Virus record (IMG/VR): IMGVR_UViG_3300042350_002363
Coordinates: 1 to 40,373 of that record
From: a virus
Reading direction: 5' to 3' (one strand)
Length of the DNA: 40,373 nucleotides
In this document: one piece after another, positions 25,950 to 34,419 of the stretch
Layout: every line of letters starts with the position of its first letter
How positions within the stretch are numbered: the stretch's first letter is position 1
Made by a program: the position numbers and the translations under genes
Notes under the pieces: model-generated
What the model was told of the DNA's origin: nothing
The model's database searches: none
What the model saw: only the letters and a program-made list of their open reading frames with translations

Positions 25950-28900
25950 AACGCTGCACCCCGGTGAGCGGCGCGACCACCGCGCCGACGCCCTCGACCT
26001 CGCCCTCGACCACCGCCTCGATGCCATCGATGGTGCGGTTGATCTGCGCCGCCGGCAGCCCGGTAAACGCACCGAGCGTGTTGACCGCAGAGCGGCGGAA
26101 GGCGCGGTCGAACTCAAGTTGTCCAGCCTGCGTGGCAAGGCCGTACACCTCTCCGATGGCGCGCAGGCCGGCAGGGCCGCCGTAGCCCATGCGGACGCCT
26201 TCCGCGCCCGTCAGGAGCTGCGCGGCGCCTCCAAACTCGCGTGCGATGATCATGGTGCCCATCATGTACGACAGCTCCTCGGCGGCGAGCTTGCGTGCCA
26301 GCGCCTCGGGATCGAACTCCTCGTCATCCGTGTTCGGCTGGAGCAGGCTCTTGATCGCGTAGCCGAGCACGACCGGGACCACGAACAGCATCGCATAGTC
26401 GGCGGCCAGCTTGCCCTTTCCGCGTGCCGTCATCGTCTGCACGGCGGCCATGTTGTAGACCGTGTTCATGTACGAATAGAACACCGTGAACAGCTTCATG
26501 GCCGGCCCGCCGCGCTCGACAGCCGCAAGGTCCGAGACGAGGCCACTGCCCTGCGAATCGCGCACCGCCTGGTCGGCGAGCGCCACGGCCGTGGCATCGT
26601 TCTTCCCGGCGTCGAGCGCTTTCTGGTACGCGCCGAGCCAGGTCGGGATGTCCACTGACCGCTGCATGTTCATCATCAGGAAGTAGGTGCCGGCGAACAC
26701 CCGCCGCGAAATCTCTGTCTGTCCGCGTACACGGTTCTTGATCTCGTTGATCTCGCGGAACTGCGTGCGGCCGCGCTCGGCCATGAACTGGCTCTTCTCG
26801 GACACCATCTTCGCCGAGTCAAACGGGCTGGTCGCAAACTGCGTGATGCCCTGCCCGACGTACTTAGCGCCCACCCGCACGATGCTTTGGTTGAAGCCCG
26901 TGATCTGAAGCGCCGCGCTGTTGATGTTGAAGCCGAGGCCCGACGCGCTGATGCCCTGCCTGAGCCAAGACAGGACCGACTCGCCGGCGACCTGCTGACC
27001 GCGGCCCCCGGTCGCGTTGTCCTTCGTCCAGTCGCGCAGTTGCTTCAGGAACTCAGGCCCGCGAGTCTCGCGTACGGCGTTTGCGAACTTGACGTCCCGC
27101 AGCAGGCGGTTCGTCGAGATGAGCCACTCGTGCCACGCCAGGTCGTGGATCACGTCGTTCACCCCGCTGAAGGCGGCATCGAGCGTGTACAGGATCGGCC
27201 TGTCCACGACCTCCTTGGCTCGTGCCTTGACGAACGACCGCCGTGTGGTGGCCGCCGTATACGCGCCTTGCAGGTCGCGCTTGGCCTCCTCGGCGGCGTC
27301 CACGGTCGCCACGCGGTCGGAAGCCACCGGGTCGTACTTGATTGGGTAGTAGCCGCCCTGGAGGTTGACCTCCTTGCCGTCGACCGTGCGGACGGTGAAC
27401 GGGACGGGCGTGACCCAAGTCGGCTCCTTGCCGTAGAGCCTGCGCTCCTTGGCGGCGATCTCCGGGCGGTAGCCGTCGATGAAGTCCCACACCTGCTGCA
27501 CGGCCTGCCATTCGGCCTCGGTCAGGCTTTCGAGCACGGGCTGGATCTGCTCGAGCGTCCAGCCCTCGCCGTCGAGCAGGCGCTGGCGGTTGCCGTCGTT
27601 GCCCATGTTCAGGGCGATGGCGAGCCGCGCCTCCCGGTTCAGGCTGCGCCCGATGGACGGGAAGTGCATCCCCTTGCCGCCCATGCCGCCGAGCGCGAAC
27701 ACGGGCTTCAGGATCTCGCCCAGCCTGAGCGCTGCCTTGGCCCGCATGGTGGTTTCCATGTCGGAGGCGTCGTTGGCCGTGCGGATGATGGCGTTCCAGA
27801 GCGGGCCGTCTTCCTTGCCGCCGTCGAGGACGCGGGCAATGGACGCGGCCTTCAGGTGCTGGGCGGCGAACCCGCGCAGGAACGCGGCGGCGCGGCCGAT
27901 CCCGGTCAGGGGCGTGCGCGGGTCGAGGCTCAGGCCCCGGACCTTGCCGGCGGCGCGGATGCGCGTGACGATCTCGTCCCGCTTCTCCTCGAACGCGGCG
28001 CGCTCCTCGGCCAAGCGCAGCTTCTGCTCGTTCTTGCCGATGAACTCGATCTGCCGCACCGCGTCCACCAGGTCGCGGAACTCGCTGACCTTCATCTCGC
28101 GGTAGTTGACGCGGCGGGCTTCGTTCGCGATCTCCGGGGCAATGTCCGGCACCAGCCCGGCGGCCTCCTGCTCGGCAAGCCAGTCGGTCAGCGCCTTGCG
28201 CTCGTCCAGGCGCTTCAGGCTGACGGCGGCGACCTCGAAGCGGGCAAGGAGCCCGGCGACCTGGTCGGCCGCCTGCGCCCCCATGCGCTTGACGTTCTCG
28301 TCCCTGAGCACCCGCCGCAGGTACTTGACCTGCTTGTCGACCTCGGCCTTGACCCGCAGCGCCTCGGCGGCGAGCTGGTTCTGGTAGAGCTGGGCGCGCT
28401 TTGCCCGTATGCGGGCCTGCTCCGGATCGGCCCCGTAGCGCGCCTTGATCTCTTCCGTGCGCTCCTGAGCCATCCTGGCGGCCTCCACGCTGGCTGTGGT
28501 GGCCTCGGCCACGGCGGTCAGCTCGTCGGCCCCCGCCGCGATCCGCTCGTTGTAGGTCCGGGTATAGGCGGCGCGGCCAACGGCCACGGCATCCACGGGC
28601 GACCCGATGCGGGAAGCGTCCCGGGCGGCGCGGGCCTCGGCGGCCACGAAGTCGCTCGGGCGCACGTCCCGGACCCGCTTGCCGGCGATCAGGTCGCGGG
28701 CGACCTGCTTGGCCGCGTCGACCATCACCCGGGCAGGCTCGGTCGCCTTGGACAGGTAGCGCAGCTCAACGGCCACGAACCGGGCGCGGGCCTCGTTGTG
28801 GAGCGCAGCCTGCACCTCGGCCTCGATGGCCTCCGGGCTCGTCATGTCCCCGAACCGCCTGAGCATCTCGGCGTCCGTCCGCTCGGCCACGATCTCCTTC

Positions 28901-31900
28901 ATGGGCCGGGCTGCGATCAGGGCGCGGATCATCTCGTCGCCGCTCGAGTAGCCGAACGTCTCGGCCACCAAATCCGGGTCGAGCCCATCCACGCCCATCA
29001 TGCCGCCCTTGCCCGTCCCGAGCTTGGCGATGTCCGGGGCGATCACCGCCGGCATCGGCATCCCGGTCGCACGCACGGCCTCGAGCGAGGCGGCGGTCGG
29101 GACCGTCTCGTAGAGCTTCTTGACGCGCTTGGTGTCAAGGCGGTGCGGCCCCTCGACGGCGACCTCGGCCCCGTCCGCGTCCACGAACTTCCCGGTGCGG
29201 AGGTAGGTCATCGCACGGTAGACGGGCTCGAGCCTGACCTCAGCGGCGATCTCGACGGCGACTTCCTTGCGCCTGGCGTCGTGCTTCTTCTGCACCTCGC
29301 GCAGGACGCGGCTGCGTGCGTTCCCGAGCCACTGCATCTGCCGCATGCTGGCGACGTTCATGTCGATGACCGACGCCTCAATGGCCTCCTGCTGCATCTG
29401 CTGGTACGCAGCCCACTCCGCGTCCGACATGCCGCTCTCGGCCTGCGTCTGGAACATCGGCTTCATCTCGTTGATGGCCGCCTGCCGTGCGATCTGCTCG
29501 TCCGTGGCGAGCATCCGGTCCATCACCTGGCGCACCTCCCCGGTCAGGAGTGGCAGGTCTTCCCCGAACTCGCGGCGGTAGATCGCGTTCAGGTCATCGC
29601 GGATCGAGCGGTAGATGCGCTTGAGCCACGCGCTGAACCGCTCGAACATGCCCTGCATCTCGGCGCTCGGTGCCTTGCCCTCAAACAGGTAGACCTCGAA
29701 CGAGTAGGCGAACTGCTCGTGCGCCTTGCGCTTCTGGTCAAGCGTCATGCCGTTCCACGTGGCGAGGCGCGCCTGCGGCGTGTCGCCGGCGATGCCTGCC
29801 CAGCGGAGCACTTCGTCCAGGTCGTTGACGATGCGCGCCGGGGCATCCGGCATCTGTGCGACCTGCTCGTAGAACGTGAGAAAGGCGTGCGCCGACTCGT
29901 GCAGGAACGTCGAGAGGTCGGCGGTCTTGTTGAGGATCGTGGTCAGCCGGCGCGGGTCGAAACCGCCGCGGGCTGGGCCGGGCGCTGCCTGCTCTAGGAC
30001 GCCGACCCCGACTGCGGGTTGAACTCCGGCGCCGGATCGCGCACGAATGGCATCGGCGTCCGCAGCAGCCTGCTCAGCAAGGCGCGCTCCCTCTCCCGTG
30101 CCGCCGCCTCGGTCGGCCCACTTTGCGGCTTGTTCTTCAAGTCGCTGCCGGTTGACTTCTGGTCGCGTGTACCACGGGGCATTTCCACTCTCCGATACTT
30201 TGAATTTGGCCGGAACAACCTTGTTGCCGGCCTTCTTGATCTCAGACAAGAACTGCCGGAACGAGGCTACGCTAAAATCATACGTTCCGCCAAGTGGCGT
30301 GACGTACCGGAACCACGGGATTCCATCACGGTCCCGGTTGTACTGGGCGCCATACTCGTATGCGCCGTATTCGCCCTGTTTACCGGACACCTTTGCGATG
30401 GCTTGGTCATCGCCCTTGGCATCAAGCAAGATTGCATCCAGCGTGGCGTGCGCGGCTTCCTGCTGACTGTAGGCAACCCACGTTTCCCAGTGATAGCGGC
30501 CGATGCTCGCATCTTCCGGCCTACCAAGTCTGGCGTACAGCTCATTGACGCGGCCTGCAAGCTGCCTTTCAATTGCCTCATAGACGAGGATGCCGCGAAC
30601 ACCTTCGGTGATCGCATTGAGCGATGATCCGGCGAGCTTCTTTCCGTCCTCGCTCATCACTCCGTCATACAGATTCGTCCCCGCGAATCTTCCGTCATCC
30701 CACAACTGGCGAATCTGCACACGATCAAGAACCATCACGTCGTTGAATCCGGCGACAAGCAGCGTGAATGACACGACCTTGTTGTCGATGCCAACGCCTT
30801 CTCCGAACGTGGAGAACTCGCGACGAATCTTCTGTCCGGTCTGGTTCGGATCGGACATCATCTCGTGCAGGCGCTGTAAGTTCGACTTCCCGTCCGGGCC
30901 GATGGCACCCATCTTCATCAGGAAGTTCTTGCCGAATGCGTTCAGGTTGTGGGTCGCGCCGGCACCAGGCTGTCCGCTGCCCTGCGGCGCAACGGATTTG
31001 GCCCATTTTTCATACGCCGGGAAGTCCGCTTCCGTGAAGTCGCCCTGAGCAGCCTTTTTGATCCAGCTGTCAGCGCCCTCAAATGCGTCGATGAACAAAG
31101 ATTCCTGCGTGTATGGGCTGACGCCTCGAGACAGGAACGACCACAGGAACAGCTTTCCGGTGGTGATGACATCAAGTTCGCCGTTGATGTACGCCTGGCG
31201 GAACTCCCTGGCATTGGCAAAGCCACGCGACGCATCGGCAATCTGGCCTTCGGTAAGCGTGGAAAGCCTTTCAAACGATCCATTTCCGTTGATGTCCCGG
31301 ATGAATGCATACGGCGGAACCGGAACATCGCTTGTCGCAAACGCATACGACAGCATGTTCGTCCAAGCATCTACGGATGCTCCGGCATCTGGGAATCGAC
31401 CGAGGATGTCATCAACGTTCGAAAGCTGCTTTGCAGCATTCTTATTCGTCGTTCCCGTCAGGATCAGCGGCTTCTCTGGCAATTCCTGTGCTTGCGTTGC
31501 CATGACACGCAATGCCGGCCAGAACCCAAGCTTGTTCTCTTGCGCCACACCGATGCTTGGTGCATTCGGTCCAGGTGGCATCGCTGCCTGCTCGAACAGC
31601 TTGGCGCTGGTGATGTCAAAGCGGCGCGACAGCGGGACGATGTTGCCCTGCTCGTCGCGGGTGACGGGGTTGGCTGACTTGATGTCATTCGGACTGAAGA
31701 ATCCGATGTTCCGGAAGTAGTCAGAAACAGACTCCCTCTCAAAGTACCCAGAGAAACCTGCATCTCGGATTGCTCGCGCAACATCCGACATTCCGCCGGC
31801 GAAATCAAGCTCGTAAGTTTCCCACGTGAACGGGAGATCCAAGCCGGACAGTCCAGCCCTCTGAACGTGCGCCGGATTTCTTGGATCGAATATTTCTCCT

Positions 31901-34419
31901 CGGCCGTACCACGTGGAAATGTTCGGACCGATTACCTGCGCTCCCTCCGGAAGAATTGCTTCGCCGCGCAAATACGCATCTTCCATCGTTCTGGCGTAGT
32001 ACTCGGCCGTAGAGCGATCCAGGCTTGCAGATGCAGCGATACCGCGCACTCCGCGTGGAACGTCGATTTTCGTGATTCCGCCGTGGAACAACGGCCCGAC
32101 CTTGTACCCAGCCATCCACGCAGCTTCTTCAACCATCTGCTTTGCCGTTGACATGTCTCCGCGCTGAACGGCATCAAGATATTGCGCGTCACGGCGAGTT
32201 ACTGACGTCGGTCGTTCCTTCTCGCGCTTCCTGACAAGGGCAAGCAATGGGTGCTGACCACGCTTGCCCATTTCGCCTGGCAGCGACATCATTCCGCCAC
32301 CGCGAGTCGAAACTCCGGCCATCTCAAAATCGAAGTCTTGTTGCAGCAATTCAGTGACTTCGTCTTCAGTCACCAATCCAAACAGGTTTGCTTCGGCAAT
32401 AAAGTCACGTGCATTGATTTCGCCCTTGGCGTACCGACGAATGTCCTTGCGAAGCGACACACCATCGACTTTCGGCATTTGCGCTGCCTGCTCAAGCGGT
32501 GTTGCCGGCGTCGCCATGCCCTCGCCCTCGACGCGGACGGGGAAGCGCTCGTACACCTGCTTCGGCGTCAGCCCCATCGACGCCGCCTGCGTCACGTAGA
32601 AGTCGCGCATGAACTGCGCGCTCGAGCGCGCCGCACGCTCGTCCATCTGCCCGGTCGCTTGGATCTGTGAGGCCAGCGTGTCCTCAATCTCACGCGCCTC
32701 CTGCACGAAGGTGCCGCTCGTGGACTCCTTTTCGGTCAGGATGCGCTCGGCGTCCTTCACGACCTCCTGCCGCCGCGCCTGGAACTCCTGCGCCTCTGTC
32801 AGGCTCATCGCGTCCGGGTCAAGCCGCATGTGCGGCAGCAGCGCGTTCCCGAGGTCCGTGTTCGCTAGCCGCGCCCCGAACCGCGCCGTCTGGATCGTCA
32901 CGTCCCCGCCCGTGGCGACCGCTTCGTCCACCTGCGCCTTGATCCCGGGCAGCACCTCCTCAAGCTGCGCCGCCGTCAGGCCGCTCTGCGCGAACAGCTC
33001 CTGCGCCGTGCGCCCGTCCACGTAGATCGTCTCGGCGGGGCCGTCCTTTGCCTGCGCCTCGAGGAACCGCTCGTATGCCTCCGGGCTGCGCTTGGCGAGC
33101 CTGCTGTCCTTGCCGACCGTGGCGAGCTTCTCAAAGAACACCTGCTGCCGCTCGGTGTTGGCCGCACGGCTCAGGTCTACGTACAGGTTTGCGCCCGGTC
33201 CGATGCCGCCCAGGATGGCCGACCCCATCGCGCCCTGCACGAAGGCGTCCACCACGCGCTCGGTGGCCTGCCGCAGGCCAGTCTCGCTGTCGATCCCGGA
33301 CGCCGCCTTGGCGATCTCCTCGCCGGCGATGATGACCACCTCCTGGAGCGCCTCCTCGCTGGCCTCGGTCCCGACCTGGAGGATGTAGCCCTTTCCGGCC
33401 GCGGCGAGCGCGGCGCGGGTCGTGGGCTGCGCGACGGCCTTGGACACCGCCTCGGCCATGAACCGCTTGGCAAGCGCCTGGAACGGCTTGGCGGCGATCT
33501 TCATGCCGACCACCTCAATCACGCCGTTCAGGAACCCGCCCGCCACGGACACCGGGATGGCAACGTCATCCTCGACGCCTTCCTCGCGCAGGTCGAGGTA
33601 CAGGTTCCCGGCCTCCATCTGCCCGGTCGTGGCGACCACGCCTGCGGTCGCGCCGAGCGCGCCGCCAGCAATCGTGCCGAGAACTGGCACCGCGCTGCCG
33701 ACCGCCGCGCCGCCGACCGTGAACGTGCCGATCCCACGGATCTGCGCGAGGTTCTGCGCGATGACCTCGGTGGTCGCGCCCAGGAACCCGACGTCCACCA
33801 GCTCGCGCATCCGGTCGCGGATCTTGGTCGCACGCTCAAAGTCCTCGGGCTGCGCCAAACCAGCCATTGCCCTGCCGCCGATCTCGCCGCGCTCGGCAAC
33901 GAGCTGGCCACGCTCGAATCCGCGCCGCATTCCCGGGGTCATCCCGGTCACGTAGAACTGCACGTAGTCCAGCATGAACGGCCGGATCGTCCCCAGCACG
34001 TCGATGTCATCGTGAGCCGTCTCCGCAAACTCCTTGTTGGCGAGGAAGTTCGCCATGACTGGGTCGGTGCGGAGCAGGTCCTTCGAGCGCAGGTCCGCGA
34101 GGTACGCCTGCTGCTCGGCCCGCTGCATGTCGGCACGGGCCACCTCAGCCGGGATGCCGACCTTCCTGCCGACCTTGATGGCGCGTGCGGCCTCGTCCGG
34201 GTTGACGGCGCGTGCGCCGAGCACGGCGGCGTCGAGCGACTCCGTGTCCTTCTCTGCGATTTGCGCCGCCACCGGGTCGACGTCCGGCATCGCCATCGTC
34301 GGCTGCGAGGTCGGGACGGCCGCACGGGACGCGATCTCGGACGCAATCGGGTCGACATCGTCCTGGACCTGCGAGGGAGAGAATCGTGCCATGCGCTCGT
34401 TGATGTCCGGCTCGATCAC
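25948..34419 (-). CDS. Giant polyvalent ejection protein (ADP-ribosyltransferase-like and zinc-peptidase-like regions)
   Basis: 2823 residues. N-terminal part (1-640) is helical with a Gly/Ala-rich hydrophobic stretch at ~233-265. Residues ~745-942 match the ADP-ribosyltransferase of polyvalent proteins: YKVGPLFHGG at 772-781 (H779), DRSTAEYYAR at 801-809, and the closing NDIKSANPVT...NIVPLSRRFD. Residues ~950-1420 are a second conserved-looking region I cannot name. HESAH at 1507-1511 plus HEQFAYSFEVY at 1567-1577 (E1568) form a zincin-type site. From ~1650 to 2150 it is charged coiled coil; a membrane helix lies at ~2676-2693. EQAA linkers at 642, 942 and 1475 separate the parts. It is presumably injected with the DNA and acts inside the host. 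Residues ~647-1423 are encoded by lower-GC DNA. Confidence 0.8.
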   Translation of the reverse strand: MIEPDINERMARFSPSQVQDDVDPIASEIASRAAVPTSQPTMAMPDVDPVAAQIAEKDTESLDAAVLGARAVNPDEAARAIKVGRKVGIPAEVARADMQRAEQQAYLADLRSKDLLRTDPVMANFLANKEFAETAHDDIDVLGTIRPFMLDYVQFYVTGMTPGMRRGFERGQLVAERGEIGGRAMAGLAQPEDFERATKIRDRMRELVDVGFLGATTEVIAQNLAQIRGIGTFTVGGAAVGSAVPVLGTIAGGALGATAGVVATTGQMEAGNLYLDLREEGVEDDVAIPVSVAGGFLNGVIEVVGMKIAAKPFQALAKRFMAEAVSKAVAQPTTRAALAAAGKGYILQVGTEASEEALQEVVIIAGEEIAKAASGIDSETGLRQATERVVDAFVQGAMGSAILGGIGPGANLYVDLSRAANTERQQVFFEKLATVGKDSRLAKRSPEAYERFLEAQAKDGPAETIYVDGRTAQELFAQSGLTAAQLEEVLPGIKAQVDEAVATGGDVTIQTARFGARLANTDLGNALLPHMRLDPDAMSLTEAQEFQARRQEVVKDAERILTEKESTSGTFVQEAREIEDTLASQIQATGQMDERAARSSAQFMRDFYVTQAASMGLTPKQVYERFPVRVEGEGMATPATPLEQAAQMPKVDGVSLRKDIRRYAKGEINARDFIAEANLFGLVTEDEVTELLQQDFDFEMAGVSTRGGGMMSLPGEMGKRGQHPLLALVRKREKERPTSVTRRDAQYLDAVQRGDMSTAKQMVEEAAWMAGYKVGPLFHGGITKIDVPRGVRGIAASASLDRSTAEYYARTMEDAYLRGEAILPEGAQVIGPNISTWYGRGEIFDPRNPAHVQRAGLSGLDLPFTWETYELDFAGGMSDVARAIRDAGFSGYFERESVSDYFRNIGFFSPNDIKSANPVTRDEQGNIVPLSRRFDITSAKLFEQAAMPPGPNAPSIGVAQENKLGFWPALRVMATQAQELPEKPLILTGTTNKNAAKQLSNVDDILGRFPDAGASVDAWTNMLSYAFATSDVPVPPYAFIRDINGNGSFERLSTLTEGQIADASRGFANAREFRQAYINGELDVITTGKLFLWSFLSRGVSPYTQESLFIDAFEGADSWIKKAAQGDFTEADFPAYEKWAKSVAPQGSGQPGAGATHNLNAFGKNFLMKMGAIGPDGKSNLQRLHEMMSDPNQTGQKIRREFSTFGEGVGIDNKVVSFTLLVAGFNDVMVLDRVQIRQLWDDGRFAGTNLYDGVMSEDGKKLAGSSLNAITEGVRGILVYEAIERQLAGRVNELYARLGRPEDASIGRYHWETWVAYSQQEAAHATLDAILLDAKGDDQAIAKVSGKQGEYGAYEYGAQYNRDRDGIPWFRYVTPLGGTYDFSVASFRQFLSEIKKAGNKVVPAKFKVSESGNAPWYTRPEVNRQRLEEQAAKWADRGGGTGEGARLAEQAAADADAIRARSGAGVQPAVGVGVLEQAAPGPARGGFDPRRLTTILNKTADLSTFLHESAHAFLTFYEQVAQMPDAPARIVNDLDEVLRWAGIAGDTPQARLATWNGMTLDQKRKAHEQFAYSFEVYLFEGKAPSAEMQGMFERFSAWLKRIYRSIRDDLNAIYRREFGEDLPLLTGEVRQVMDRMLATDEQIARQAAINEMKPMFQTQAESGMSDAEWAAYQQMQQEAIEASVIDMNVASMRQMQWLGNARSRVLREVQKKHDARRKEVAVEIAAEVRLEPVYRAMTYLRTGKFVDADGAEVAVEGPHRLDTKRVKKLYETVPTAASLEAVRATGMPMPAVIAPDIAKLGTGKGGMMGVDGLDPDLVAETFGYSSGDEMIRALIAARPMKEIVAERTDAEMLRRFGDMTSPEAIEAEVQAALHNEARARFVAVELRYLSKATEPARVMVDAAKQVARDLIAGKRVRDVRPSDFVAAEARAARDASRIGSPVDAVAVGRAAYTRTYNERIAAGADELTAVAEATTASVEAARMAQERTEEIKARYGADPEQARIRAKRAQLYQNQLAAEALRVKAEVDKQVKYLRRVLRDENVKRMGAQAADQVAGLLARFEVAAVSLKRLDERKALTDWLAEQEAAGLVPDIAPEIANEARRVNYREMKVSEFRDLVDAVRQIEFIGKNEQKLRLAEERAAFEEKRDEIVTRIRAAGKVRGLSLDPRTPLTGIGRAAAFLRGFAAQHLKAASIARVLDGGKEDGPLWNAIIRTANDASDMETTMRAKAALRLGEILKPVFALGGMGGKGMHFPSIGRSLNREARLAIALNMGNDGNRQRLLDGEGWTLEQIQPVLESLTEAEWQAVQQVWDFIDGYRPEIAAKERRLYGKEPTWVTPVPFTVRTVDGKEVNLQGGYYPIKYDPVASDRVATVDAAEEAKRDLQGAYTAATTRRSFVKARAKEVVDRPILYTLDAAFSGVNDVIHDLAWHEWLISTNRLLRDVKFANAVRETRGPEFLKQLRDWTKDNATGGRGQQVAGESVLSWLRQGISASGLGFNINSAALQITGFNQSIVRVGAKYVGQGITQFATSPFDSAKMVSEKSQFMAERGRTQFREINEIKNRVRGQTEISRRVFAGTYFLMMNMQRSVDIPTWLGAYQKALDAGKNDATAVALADQAVRDSQGSGLVSDLAAVERGGPAMKLFTVFYSYMNTVYNMAAVQTMTARGKGKLAADYAMLFVVPVVLGYAIKSLLQPNTDDEEFDPEALARKLAAEELSYMMGTMIIAREFGGAAQLLTGAEGVRMGYGGPAGLRAIGEVYGLATQAGQLEFDRAFRRSAVNTLGAFTGLPAAQINRTIDGIEAVVEGEVEGVGAVVAPLTGVQR
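29983..29994 (-). repeat. 12-bp linker repeat, copy 3
   Basis: Plus-strand CGCTGCCTGCTC, identical at 29983, 31582 and 32482. In each case it encodes EQA(A) in the giant protein. This copy lies between the unnamed domain and the zinc-peptidase region. Confidence 0.6.
31582..31593 (-). repeat. 12-bp linker repeat, copy 2
   Basis: Same 12 bases as at 29983 and 32482; encodes EQAA right after the ADP-ribosyltransferase-like region (LFEQAAMPPGP, residues 941-951). Confidence 0.6.
32482..32493 (-). repeat. 12-bp linker repeat, copy 1
   Basis: Same 12 bases; encodes LEQAAQMPK (residues 642-650). It lies at the point where the GC content drops towards the ADP-ribosyltransferase-like segment. Confidence 0.6.

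Noticed and set aside
26887-29997. 1036-aa plus-strand open frame antisense to the giant gene
   Set aside because: Composition is Leu/Arg/His/Val/Gly-rich with no domain pattern; long antisense frames are expected opposite GC-rich genes. The minus-strand protein has clear motifs.
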